64,000 nt of DNA from Perognathus longimembris pacificus. Taxonomy: Eukaryota; Chordata; Mammalia; Rodentia; Heteromyidae. The position numbers were made by a program, and so were the translations under genes. The notes beneath the pieces are model-generated. The model was not told where the DNA came from. It did not search any database and worked only from the letters and a program-made list of their open reading frames with translations. Positions 45,695 through 56,130 of this stretch are shown piece after piece. The stretch lies in assembly GCF_023159225.1 (NCBI RefSeq), contig NC_063172.1:58214828-58278827 (forward strand). The letters are read 5' to 3'. Each line of letters begins with the position of its first letter. The first letter of the stretch is position 1.

Positions 45695-46263
45695 TGAAGT
45701 GGGGAGATTGGGTCTGGCTGGTGCCATCTTGGCTACATGGCAATGGTAGGGTCTGGTATCTTGTCTGCATGGTGGAGGAAGGTGTAAAACACCTGGCCTC
45801 CAGGTGATAGGCATGTCTGAATCTCTGGAGGCAGGAGTGGGGCCTTGGATCATAGGTTAATAAACCTCTCAGCCCAGTGCCTGGGAATTTCCTGTCACTG
45901 TGACCCTTGACCCTCACACTATTTAAGTGGAGACCAGCTCAGACACCATTACACCATGTCATGTCTTCTGTCTGCTCATGTCCTGTCTCCTGTCCCCTGA
46001 TTCCTTTCCAGTCACCATGGTGTCTCACTTTAATGCTCCATTGGAGCTGAATTGGTTTGTTGGTATTGTTTTTGTTCTTTCGTTTATCTCTGGCCCTCAT
46101 GGCTCAGTTTCATAACAGTGTTAAGTGTATTTACTGGCTGCAGATTTTGAGACAAGAGTCCATCTGCAGTCACCAGCCTTTACTAAAGACTATAAATTTG
46201 ACCTCTCAAAATGTGCTTCTTGTTTTTCTTGTGACTGGATTTGTATCTGATTTATGGTATAAC
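45695..46263 (+). mobile_element. Solo LTR, cluster copy 3, complete
   Basis: Starts tgaagtggggagattgggtc and ends at 'gtatctgatttatggtata'. Contains 'atggtgtctcactttaatgc' and 'ttggagctgaattggtttgt'. About 570 bp; no clean target duplication is visible. Confidence 0.82.
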
Positions 46264-46687
46264 AAAACCGTGATTTTAATTGGTACAACTTTAAATGCTA
46301 TTTGTAGGGAGGAGAAGGCACCATTCTAAAATCCCCATGCTATTAATCATGCTAAAGTTTAGGTCCTAGAAATTGGCAAGTTCTGTGAGAAGCTATTTTC
46401 CTTTTTTCTACTTACAGGAAGATTGTGAAGAATTTTACAATTACCACTTCATATTTACCTAAGCAGGAAAAAGCTTGTCTGTGGAACTCTATAATAAGAT
46501 GCCTTTTCTTTCTCTCCCTGGACCTTTTGGTGAGGCCCCATGGACTTCTGTGGGAGGTCAGTTGTTTGAAGGAATTTCCAAGGCAGGAAATCAAATCTTT
46601 GGCATTGGTTGAATGGCCTGTGAACTTGGCCACTTTTGTCTACCACAGTTTCTCACTCAAAAAAAAATAAAATAAAAAGGAGGTTAA
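46264..46687. other. Unassigned sequence
   Basis: No repeat family recognised. Three overlapping short frames on both strands (46412-46670) cannot all be coding and none has a domain. Confidence 0.35.
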
Positions 46688-46912
46688 AGAAGGAATTGGT
46701 GGGTCACATCTATAATATGGTTACTCTGGAGACCAAGATTTGAGGTACAAATTCCAAGTCATGTTGGGCAGAACAATTTGAGTTTCTCATATTCAAATAA
46801 CCAGCAACAGCTTGACTGGAAGTGTGCTCAAGTGGTAGAGTGCCAATTATAAGCAAAAAACGAAAAAAAAATGTGAGAGTATGAGGCTCTGAGTTCAAGT
46901 ACCAGTATTAAC
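46688..46912 (+). mobile_element. B1/Geo dimeric SINE, old
   Basis: B1-like half 46690-46800, Geo half from 'gactggaagtgtgctcaagt' to 'ctctgagttcaagtaccagt' with an A-rich expansion at 46853-46870. Confidence 0.7.
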
Positions 46913-46924
46913 TAAATAAGTAAC

Positions 46925-47034
46925 TAAATGTGAGTGTAATACATATTATATAGTACATTTTAAAATATATAATACAGTGCATTACATAATACATTATATA
47001 ACATTATATACATTATCCAATGCATTATATTGTA
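46925..47034 (+). repeat. AT-rich low-complexity tract
   Basis: Irregular acattatata/tacattatata units. Its last part, tgcattatattgta, recurs between LTR copies 4 and 5. Confidence 0.8.
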
Positions 47035-47601
47035 GTGAGAAGGTCAGATCTGGCCAGACCCATCATTGGTCACATGGTGAGTTGTACTATCTTGCATCTT
47101 GCCTTGATGGGTGTGCCTGACTTCCTAGAGGAAGGGAAGTCCCACCTCCAGGTGATGGGTGTTCCCAAATCCCTGGAGACAGGGGTGGGCACTTGGCCTA
47201 TAGGTTACTGAACCTGTCAGTCAAGTGCCTGTGACTGGGAGCTTCCTGTGACCCTGCCTCATGACCTGACCTCTTTAGGGTCAGACTGGCTCAGGCGCCC
47301 TTATACCATGCCACATGTCTCTGTGTTCAAGTCCTGAGTCCTGTCACCATGGTCATGGTCATGGTCATGGTCACCATGGCATCCTATTTCAGCTCTCCAT
47401 TGGAGCTGAATTGGTTTCTTGGTATTGTTTTTGTTCTATCTTTCCTCTCTGGCCTATTTCTTAATAGTGTTAAGGGTATTTTTAGGCTACAATATAAAGA
47501 CTGGCTGCCTGCATACTGCTAATGCTTTAATAAAGATTCCAAGACTTGATCCTTCAAAATGTGGCTTCTGGGAAAATTTATCACATAACAATATAATATA
47601 G
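47035..47601 (+). mobile_element. Solo LTR, cluster copy 4
   Basis: 'gtgagaaggtcagatctggc' start, AATAAA at 47529-47534, then 'ccttcaaaatgtggcttctg'. The usual 'tctgatttatggt' end is replaced by 'aatttatcacataacaatat'. A short (GGTCAT)n run, absent in the sister copies, is at about 47346-47371. Confidence 0.78.
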
Positions 47602-47617
47602 TGCATTATATTGTAAT

Positions 47618-48297
47618 GCAGAAGCTGAGTCACAGTTATTCCAGTGCCTGGCTAGGTACTGGGGGCTTCTGTTTTCACAGACATCCTAGAGCATAACCAG
47701 GAGATGGGGGGTTGTCCACCCAGCTCCAAGGCCTTGAGGTGAGTCAAGCCATCCTTTGAATAGCAGAAGCCTGGCTCAGAGCCAGAAGGGCCCTGCCTTT
47801 GAGTATGTAGATACCTTGTGTTGCTTACCCCAGGTGAGCCCTGCTCCTTGGGCTGTGTTTATTTATAATGCTTTGCTGAGGCTTCGTCTCCACACCAACA
47901 TGTGACCTTTGTCTTTAAAAGCTTGGTGCAAGGGCTGGGAATATGGCCTAGTGGCAAGGGTGCTTGCCACGTATACATGAAGCCCTGGGTTCAATTCCCC
48001 TGGACCATATATACAGAAAAAGGCCAGAAGTGGTACTTTGGCTCAAGTGTCAGAGTGCTAGTCTTGAGTAAAAAGAAGCCAGGGATAGTGCTCAGACCTT
48101 GAGTCTAAGCCCCTGGACTGGCCAAAAAATTAAAAAAAGTAAATAAAAGCTTGGTACAAGCTCTGTTGGGGCCTCAAGTTTTTGTAACTGGCCCGCCTGC
48201 AGTCTGCTAGCATCCAATAAAGACTCCAAAATTTGAACTTTCAGGACGTGGCTTCTCTATTTTTCTGATGACTGGTTTTATATCTGATTTAAGGTAT
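47618..48297 (+). mobile_element. Solo LTR, cluster copy 5, split by a SINE
   Basis: 'gtactgggggcttctgtttt' middle type as in copy 1 and the antisense copy; AATAAA at 48216-48221, 'acgtggcttctctatttttc' and 'tctgatttaaggta' end. The IDL-Geo at 47933-48144 interrupts it. Confidence 0.8.
47933..48144 (+). mobile_element. IDL-Geo SINE inside a solo LTR
   Basis: Complete plus-strand copy, 'gggctgggaatatggcctag' to 'ggactggccaaaaaa'. Target duplicates aaaagcttggtgcaag (47917-47932) and aaaagcttggtacaag (48145-48160) differ at one position. Confidence 0.93.
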
Positions 48298-48405
48298 ATT
48301 TTACCACACGACAATATAATATAGTACATGTATATTATATAATACATTGTATGCTATATTGTATATACAACATACATATACATATATGTATATTCATATA
48401 CACGG
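48298..48405 (+). repeat. AT-rich (TATA/CATA) tract
   Basis: Contains acaatataatatagtac, also found after copy 4, and a near-palindrome around 48375-48395 (catatacatatatgtata). Confidence 0.8.
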
Positions 48406-49606
48406 AAGATTTTAAGTAATATCTGTCCTTAGTTATCTCACATGGATCAAATGACAGTAAGATAAAGCAGATGAAATGAGATAAAATATATTTTGATAAC
48501 TGTAGTAGCTATTCCATAAACTCTTGTTGATCCTGGGTTCAAAAGGTCTTTAAGGGAGCCTACTTATAAATTTATGAGTTTATCCTGAGCTTTAGCCTTT
48601 ATGTCTGATGTAGTTTATATTTTTGATAAGCTGAAGAATGAAAAATTTCAGCATGAACTTCATAAATCATTCTGGCTAGAAATCAGGTTGCCTTTAACTC
48701 AAACTCATAAAATTTAACCATAATTTTTTTATGAGGTACATTTACTAAAGTCATTAAATAAAGGTCAGAATACCAATATAATTCTCCATTTTCTTTAATA
48801 AAAAGATTGTGCATTAGCCAATGGTGATAAATCTCCTTGATGATTTCTTTATATGCTGGGCATCAGAACAGTTCTGAGTTCTATACAATTTCTATTTATA
48901 CACTGTGTCTTTAGCAAGTCAGACAAATATACCTTATCCTAGTAGTTTTTTTTCCTGACATATGATTGGCTTTTTCTTTATTCCTTTTTTATGACATCTT
49001 TTTCCCCTCCCTCTGGTTTCTTGTATCTGAACTACCTGTACTCTTCCTAAAAGCACTCTTAGTACTTCATAACTGTCATCTTATGAGTCACCACAGAGCA
49101 CAAGGCAGACATAATTGGAGTGTACATTACTTGCTGTAGGCAGAGAAAATGGAGCTTAGGGGAAGTGATATCAGAGACCACGGTAGAGATACTTAAGCTC
49201 AAACTCCAGGAAGTTTTAACTCTAAGTTGTACATATCCCTCTCTACCTCAGCCACCATTCAAAGTTCTTCATTGAGTTGTGTGATTTTGTAAATCCCAAC
49301 TTTTTAGAAAATGTTGTGCTACTTTTACATAGGCTACTTTTTCAGTTCCTATGAAAGAACTATGGGGGTAAATCTATAAAATGTAAGTAAACTATCAATA
49401 GCATGGTTCCACAATATATGGTTCACAAGGTATGTATGGTTGGGTTTTAAATCAAAATGTGAAGTGGACCCTGAGAGAGTATGATTCCATTTCATATTTA
49501 GAGCATTCATCTTAGCTGATGAGGGCAGTGTGACCTTTCCTTGCTTCAATAAAAACAAAAAACAAAAAACCACCTAGACCACATCCTGATAGAGGACAGA
49601 TTCCCG
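48406..49606. other. Unassigned sequence
   Basis: About 1.2 kb with no recognised repeat or gene. Confidence 0.4.
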
Positions 49607-49609
49607 AAA

Positions 49610-50127
49610 TGTAGAGAGCTTCTGGCCCCTACCTCCCTGGGCAACTTTACTGAAAACCCTTCCTGTCTTTAAAGAATGTGCTGAGGCATAACAATGGTCA
49701 AGCAGAAAAACATGTTATTTTGCTCAACCACCTGCCATAGTAAGTTTGAGCCAATCTATTGGTCTCCCAATGTGCGCCAATTTAGAGTAGAAGGATAGGT
49801 TAGTTTAAACAGATACCATGTGCCAGCTTGTGACTTTATTGGCCACCTGTGTGTGGCCAGGTATGACTATGCAACTTTCTATATGTGCTTCAAGCCCATT
49901 GGCCACCTGTGCGTGGCTAGAGATTTTTTGCTATAAAAGCTAGCCTGTAAGATAGGGCAGGGTTGCAGTTTCAGCTCCCTAGTCTGTGCTGGGGCCCTGA
50001 CCAGTCAGTGTAGAAGCTCTCTCAATAAAGTTGTTTTCTTTTCTCAACTTTGTTGTGGTGGGCTCTTTATTCTGGACAATGGTCGGTGGGTTTGCCCGCT
50101 GACTGGGTGGGTTTTTTTCCCACTACA
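49610..50127 (+). mobile_element. Solo LTR, class I (gammaretrovirus-type)
   Basis: 518 bp from TGTAG to CTACA (5-bp inverted ends). The U3 has a direct repeat 'attggccacctgtgygtggc' at 49838-49857 and 49898-49917, as in enhancer repeats; TATA box tataaaag at 49932-49939; AATAAA at 50024-50029 with a T/G-rich element just downstream. aaatgta occurs at both edges (49607-49613, 50127-50133), which may include the target duplication. No internal viral genes are present. Confidence 0.82.
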
Positions 50128-50138
50128 AATGTACCATG

Positions 50139-50357
50139 TAAAGCCAGGTGCTGGTGGCTCTTGCCTATTACCTAGCCTCTCAGAAGGCTGAGATCAGAGA
50201 ATCAAGTTTTAAAGTTAGTCCAGGCAGATAAATCCATTAGACCTTATCTCTAATTAACCATTCCAAAGTTGGAATTGGAGGTATGCTTCAAGAAGTAGAG
50301 TGCCAACTGTGATCAAGAGATCAAAGTCCTGAGTTCAAGTCCCAGTACTGGCAGAAA
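50139..50357 (+). mobile_element. B1/Geo dimeric SINE
   Basis: 'aaagccaggtgctggtggct' start, 'ccttatctctaattaaccat' linker, Geo half to 'gttcaagtcccagtactggc'. Confidence 0.85.
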
Positions 50358-50589
50358 AATTGTTCTATCTATATGCATAATAACTGTATTGTTGTCACAT
50401 ACTGTATGTCTTCCAGGTTCATTGTGATGTGTTGAGGTAGGAAATGTTGAGCTCCAATAAGAAAGAGTTGAGGGGACACAGTGAGCTGGGAGAGAAAAGT
50501 CCTATTTTTAGTAGCAGAGTGAGGTTATTCCACAGACTCAGCATCTTTTCTTAACAATTTTGTTTATCTTTGGATGTTAAACTTTTTGT
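50358..50589. other. Unassigned short interval
   Basis: No recognised feature. Confidence 0.3.
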
Positions 50590-50622
50590 CTTCTTTCTTT
50601 TTTATTTCTTTATTGTTAAAGT

Positions 50623-50732
50623 GAGAAATGGAGAGAGGGGAAATGGGGGGGGAGAGAGAGAGGAGGTACATTTCTTATCCAACTTGTTACCTCCTCTCTC
50701 CCCCCCCCCATTTCCCCTCTCTCCATTTCTCT
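50623..50732. repeat. 46-bp inverted repeat (hairpin) in the L1 3-prime UTR
   Basis: Left arm 50623-50668 and right arm 50688-50732 are near-perfect reverse complements (GA-rich versus CT-rich) around a 19-nt loop. Other L1 copies here carry only the right-arm sequence; the usual 'gatgtacagaggggttacag' terminus is missing and replaced by the left arm. Confidence 0.93.
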
Positions 50733-51691
50733 CTCCCACCCATGAGTTGTACAGTTGGTTTACACCATATAGTTTTGTAAGTATTACTGTTGCATTGGTT
50801 TGGCTATTTACCCTTTATCTCTTGATTTTAGTATTTCCTTTATCTCCCCTAGTTCCAATTCATGTATATACAGTATCTAGGGTACTCAAATCAGTTACAC
50901 TGATATCAGGGAGAAAGCCACAAGAAAGAGAGGCAAAAGGGAAAGGGCAGAAAAATGAGGGAGGAGGTAACAAGTTTGGCAAGAAATACACTCACTACTT
51001 AATGTATGTATGTAACTGTACATCACCTTGACAATAAAAATTAAAAGAAATATATTCATAAACTGCTTTATTAAATGTCAACTCTTTATACAACTACTTA
51101 CAGATAATAATAAAGGTATTCTTAAAAGAAAAAAAGGAAAAGAGCATAATTTTACATGGTATGTTGAAAATAACAATGATATACCACTTGTTTCCATAAC
51201 TTGGAGTTCATTTCGTTTAGCATCATCTTATGTGTTCATATGTACATAATTGAGCTATTGTGTTCTTCTGATAGGATTATTCTAGATGTGCACTAATTAT
51301 TCCCAGTGAGGGAAACAATAGAGTCTATGTCTCTTTGGGTCTGGATCACTTCACTTAATATGATTTTTTCCAAGTCCTTCCATTTCCTACGAGTAAGTCA
51401 ATGCCATTTTTTCTGATAGAGGCATAGAATTCCGTTGTGTATATTTACCACCTTTTCTTGATCCACTCATCTACTGAGGGGCATCTGAGGTTGGTTTGAT
51501 ATTTTGGCAATGACAAATTGTAACCTTTTGGGTAGATGCCCAGTAGCAGGGCTGCTGGGTCATAGGGGAGCTCGATATTTAGCCTTCTGAGGAATCTTCA
51601 TACTGCTTTCCAGAGTGGTTGAATTAGTTTACACTCTCACTAACAGTGTAGTATGGTTCCCTTTTAGCCACATCCCTTCCAACATCTGTTA

Positions 51692-52159
51692 TTAGTAGTT
51701 TTCTTGATAATGGACATTCTTACTGGGGTGAGGTGGAATTTCAATGTTGTTTTCATTTGCATTTCTTTTTATGGACAATGATGTAGAGCACTTGTTCATG
51801 TGTCTCTTGGTCATTCTCATTTCCTCTTCAGAGAAGTCTCTTTGTAGGTCTTTATCCCACTTGTTGAGGGGGCAGTTAGTTCTCTGAGGGTTTGTTTTGG
51901 AGGAATTTAAGTTTTTGAGTTCTATGTATGTTTTAGATATGAGGCCTTTGTCTGTTGTATGGTCGGTAAAGATCTTCTCCCAATCTCTAGTCTTTCTGTT
52001 TATCTTGCAAGCTATGTCCCTTGCCCTGAAGAAGCTCTGCAGTTGGATGCAATCCCATTTGTCCAACATTTCTTTGATTTGTTGTGTTTCTGGGCTTGTA
52101 TTAAGAAAGTTCCACCCTGTGCCAAGGATCCCAAGTGTTTCTCCTATTCCTTCTTGCAA
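51692..52159 (-). pseudogene. L1 ORF2 C-proximal fragment
   Basis: A 155-codon minus-strand frame. Blocks in order: an ETLGILGTGWNFLN segment (residues about 7-20), a DKWDCIQLQSF segment near 53-63, an [18 protein letters not shown] segment near 81-98 and an NANENNIEIP-type tail. It lies between the RT and the C-terminal Cys region in intact ORF2. No catalytic residues are expected here. Confidence 0.85.
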
Positions 52160-52390
52160 TGTTTTTAGGGTATCTGATTTTACCTCAAGGTATTTAATCC
52201 ATTTGGAATTGATTCTGATATATGGTGATATATAAGAATTTGGTTTTAGTTTGTTACAGGTGTTGAACCAGTTTTTCCAGGACCATTTGTTGAAGAGGTT
52301 GTCTTTCTTCCATCCTATTTTTTATCTTCTTTGTCAAAGTTTAAGTAGCCATAGGTCTGCAGGTTCATTTCTGGATCTTCAGTTGATCAA

Positions 52391-53378
52391 ATCTAACAAA
52401 AAAATGAAAACAGCACACCCAAATAAACAAAATCATAGATGAAACTGAAAACATCATCATAGAAACAATGAAGATTCAGAATATAATAAGGGAATATTTT
52501 GCAAACCTATATGCTAATAAATTTGAGAATCTGGAAGAAATGGATGAATTCCTAGCAAAAATTGATATGCTCAAATTTCACCAAGAAGATTCAAAGCTAC
52601 TAAACAGACCCATATCTAGCATTGAAATAGAAACTGCAATAAGAGATCTCCCATCCAAGAAAAGCCTAGGTCCAGATGGATTCACAGTGAAATTCTATAA
52701 GGCCTTCAAAACAGAAGTCATACCAATATTCTCCAAACTCTTTAATGAAATTGAAAGTGAAAGTTTGCTACCAAACACATTCTATGACACCAGTGTAACT
52801 CTTATCCCAAAACCAGACAGGGAGTTCTCAAAGAAAGAGAACTTTAGACCCATTTCTTTGATGAACATCAATGCAAAACTTCTCAACAAAATTCTGGCCA
52901 GTTGAGTTCAACAAGTCATCAGAAAAACCATACATTATGATCAAACTGGATTCATTCCAGGGATGCAAAACTGGTTCAACATACACAAGTCAATTACCGT
53001 AATTCAACACATCAATAGGAGTAAGGTCAAGACTCACATGATTATTTCTTTAGACGCAGGAAAAGCATTTAATAAAATCCAGCACCCATTTATGATGAAA
53101 GCTTTGGAGAAAGTAGGATTCCAGGGAAAATTCCTCAATATAATAAAGGCTGTCTGTGACAGCAAGCATTATACTTAATGGTGAAAAGTTAAAGACATTT
53201 CCTTTAAAATCAGGAACAAGACAAGAATGTCTTCTCTCTCCACTACTCTTTAACATCATACTAGAATTCCTAGCCAGAGCAATAAGGCAAGAGGCAGACA
53301 TAAAGTGGATCCAAATAGGGTAAGATGAAGTTAAACTCTCTCTTTGCAGATGACATGATCCTGTATTTAAATGTGCCA
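52391..53378 (+). mobile_element. Inverted 5-prime part of the same L1
   Basis: Plus-strand ORF2 sequence directly abutting the minus-strand 3-prime part. It contains the RT domain and stops just after the catalytic motif. Relative to the 3-prime part, roughly 0.5 kb of ORF2 is missing between the two. Confidence 0.8.
52468..53375 (+). pseudogene. L1 ORF2 reverse-transcriptase domain, broken
   Basis: Frames 52468-52905 and 52963-53178 plus the following sequence give consecutive RT blocks: KKSLGPDGFTVKFY (residues about 64-77 of the first frame), VTLIPKPDREF, FRPISLMNINAKLLNKILA, then [27 protein letters not shown], and SGTRQ. The catalytic F-A-D-D codons are intact at 53343-53354, but an in-frame TGA at 52903 and later frame changes disable it. 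Confidence 0.9.
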
Positions 53379-53489
53379 TGCGCCACTGATAACTGGCTCC
53401 TGAGTTCTATTTTTATCATGGTCATGATGTCTGTTTCTCAGAATCTCAAGTCAGGCCTTTATTGTTGAGAGAGAAGCAATCATCCACCA
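53379..53489. other. Unassigned short interval
   Basis: No recognised feature. Confidence 0.3.
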
Positions 53490-53504
53490 TCAAATAATTT
53501 TTTT

Positions 53505-53706
53505 TTTTTTTTTGGCCAGTCCTGGGGCTTGGACTCAGGGCCTGAGCACTGTCCCTGGCTTCTTCCCGCTCAAGGCTAGCACTCTGCCACTTGAGCCACA
53601 GCGCCGCTTCTGGCCGTTTTCTGTATATGTGGTGCTGGGGAATCGAACCTAGGGCCTCGTGTATCCGAGGCAGGCACTCTTGCCGCTAGGCTATATCCCC
53701 AGCCCC
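53505..53706 (-). mobile_element. Young IDL-Geo SINE with 15-bp perfect duplication
   Basis: Complete minus-strand copy. tcaaataattttttt flanks it at 53490-53504 and 53707-53721. Virtually the same sequence as the copies at 30.1 and 42.9 kb. Confidence 0.96.
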
Positions 53707-53721
53707 TCAAATAATTTTTTT

Positions 53722-56063
53722 AAAAAAGGATGTGAAGATTCCTTGCCTTTGGATTTGTGGGCAATAGGTCTTTGGTAAACTCTAAGTTTTTGAGTGTACA
53801 AAGAGCGCAGCAACAGGTTTGCTGCTAGCCAATGAAACCAGTGTGGTCGTTCCATTCACTCCAACAGGTTCCATCAGATAGAGAGAAGCACTTACTGAAG
53901 GCATTATTGATGGCAGCTAATATGCCTTCTAACCAAGCCAGCCTTCCTGCCTGGCTGGAAGCCAGGGGAGAAGTCCTATTCTGGATACCAGGGTGGAAAC
54001 AGCCTGTCCCTTCCAGACAGCTCCAGCAATTCCTCTGTAGTCTTAATTCTTCTGAAATTCGGAGCCAAGTCCCATATAGGAAAAGCCAGGAAATGCTGGC
54101 CACCTACGCTTCTGAGGATGAAAGAGTCAAAGAACCAAACAACACTGGCTTGTGGCAGTCTCCTTGGACCCCAGCCCCTGAGAAGGATTCCTGTAAGTGG
54201 CCTGAGTATATATTTTGTTTTTCCCTGCAATAACATTCCACACATTGCTTCTTCTCAGAACTCTCAGAGGCAGGCTGTAATTATGGGCAGTGGAACGAAT
54301 CATTGTATATATACCTTTGCAAAACTGGCTCCCATTGGTGGAATTATCTAACACCCTCAAAGTCAAGTATGTGTTTGTTTTCCTTTAGCATCGAATAACC
54401 ATGAACTTTTAAGGGACTTTCAAAAATTGTGACTCTGTACAAATGTGAAAAAAAAGTTTAAAGTTCTTATGTAATTTTATATTCTGGTCCCTGGAATTTA
54501 GAAGTTTTAAGTGCTACTTATCTTTTTGATGGATTAAATCTGAGTCAAAATGAGACAAAAGACATGTGTTACTTTAGAAATAAATTCTCCTATTAGTTAA
54601 AAATTATTTATTGCATTTATGCTCTCCAGCTCTGTGAAAAGAAAAAAAAATACCCTGCAGATAATTTATTATATTCAAGGGTAGTACTTTCTCTTCAAAA
54701 TAAAAACATAATCAATTCCCTAAATTGCTTTGAGAGAGGAATATGCACAGTAGGGAAACTTTCAATTGTGTCCTACACCAGCAAAATCAATCCTTTTCTT
54801 CCTGTTTGCTTTTCATAACTTTCCTAAGTTTGTTAGTCAGAAAATGTATTTTGTTTAAAAAGGCTTAACTGATTTAGAGTCTGTCTTCCTGGATTAAAAA
54901 AATAAGACAAATTCATGCACTCATCATAAGCAGAGAAGTTAATCCACATGAAAATCTCAGAAGATTGTGATTTCTTTGAAGCAGCAGCCTAAGAAATCGG
55001 CCTGCAGGAGGAATGGGAAGACTCTCAACCTGAACTTTATATATGCAAAATGGGAAGGTAAGAAGATTTAAGTGCTTCAAATACTAATTATGTCTTAGTG
55101 TCAAGAGTAGAACAAAGACATTGGGTTAGTTTTGCAAGGTACCTCACATTTTTTTTCTTTTATCTTTCACCAGCTACCTTAAAAATGAGCCCATGTTCTC
55201 TGGTTTCAAGTCACAAAATGTAATTTCATATTAGTGGACACTAACATCATCTCTTGTCTAAGATTTGTGGATGAATGCTCTTTCACTTATCATAGATCTG
55301 ATTCCTAATACTCAAGCAGTTAGTCATTGCTCTAATGACACCATTTTCTAGACTACCCTGAGTGTGGAAATGATAGGCATTCCTCATCATGTGGCAATTT
55401 TTATTTTTCAGCATGTTGATTAGACTGTTAGGCCTTTAGGGTAGAGATAACGCATGGTCTTGGGGAGATGGCTTCTCACATTTGCCCAAGGTGCCATATT
55501 GGAAAGAGTCATGCTCACCAGCCATTAGGCACTTCTTCTTCGTCACAACACAGCTGCCCAATCCTGCTCATCACGGCAGGCATTCTCAACTCTCTAAAGC
55601 AGGCCCACAGGTGGAACTTCCCTCACACCATCTGGAACACTATATTGTGCTTCTAGAGGATCAATGCTCCCGGGGGAGGCAGACATGGGGAGGCAGGGAG
55701 CAGAGGAGGATTTCAGGCAGCTGTGGCTGGCAAAACCTTAGTGAAAAGTAGAACACGATTAAGTCTTGTGGTATTAGAAGCAAGGTTTATGGGATTAAGA
55801 GAAAGCATTTGGTGAAATGTCATAGTGCTCCATTCTTGTCATTATTTTAATCACAGAATTAAATTGTGGACAGGGAAGCCATACTGAGACATAGCAATAA
55901 GAATGATAGTGAAAATCATTTTTTTCTTTACTGAACACTTACTTTTCAGTAGGTACCATTATACTTACTATCTCGGATGCATTTACTAACCCTAAAAGTG
56001 GGCCCAGAGTAGGATTTTAGCAAGGGGCAGAAAATAGAAGACATTGAATGTAAACCCCGTTCG

Positions 56064-56064
<1 letters not shown>
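53722..56064. other. Unassigned sequence with candidate open frames
   Basis: About 2.3 kb without a recognised repeat. 53832-54233 is a 133-codon plus frame, and a 89-codon minus frame overlaps it; neither has a known domain. Another GC-richer patch, 55460-55750, holds overlapping frames of 62 and 89 codons. Could be an exon-like or LTR remnant; no assignment. Confidence 0.4.
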
Positions 56065-56106
<42 letters not shown>

Positions 56107-56130
56107 CGCGCGCACGCGCATGTGCACGTG
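56065..56130 (+). repeat. (TG)n(CG)n alternating tract
   Basis: About 17 TG units, then eight CG units and cacgcgcatgtgcacgtg: strictly alternating purine-pyrimidine over about 65 bp, with the highest local CpG density of the window. It begins at the tail side of the next minus-strand SINE. Confidence 0.97.

Larger units (their letters stand above)
50590..52390 (-). mobile_element. LINE-1 3-prime portion, antisense, with inverted 5-prime part
   Basis: Minus-strand L1: A-rich tail near 50590-50618, 3-prime UTR to about 51350, then ORF2 C-terminal coding region up to about 52390 (recognised by reverse-frame blocks such as DPEMNLQTYGYL near 52340-52380, and RCWKGCG near 51660-51690). At about 52390 orientation flips: the adjoining 52391-53378 is plus-strand ORF2. 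A probable twin-priming product. Confidence 0.85.

Noticed and set aside
46412..46670. Three overlapping frames on opposite strands
   Set aside because: Mutually exclusive readings with no recognisable domain; typical chance overlap between LTR and SINE.
42205..48297. Possible full provirus between the clustered LTRs
   Set aside because: The DNA between them is SINE, L1M or unassigned; there is no gag, pol or env-like reading and one LTR is in opposite orientation.
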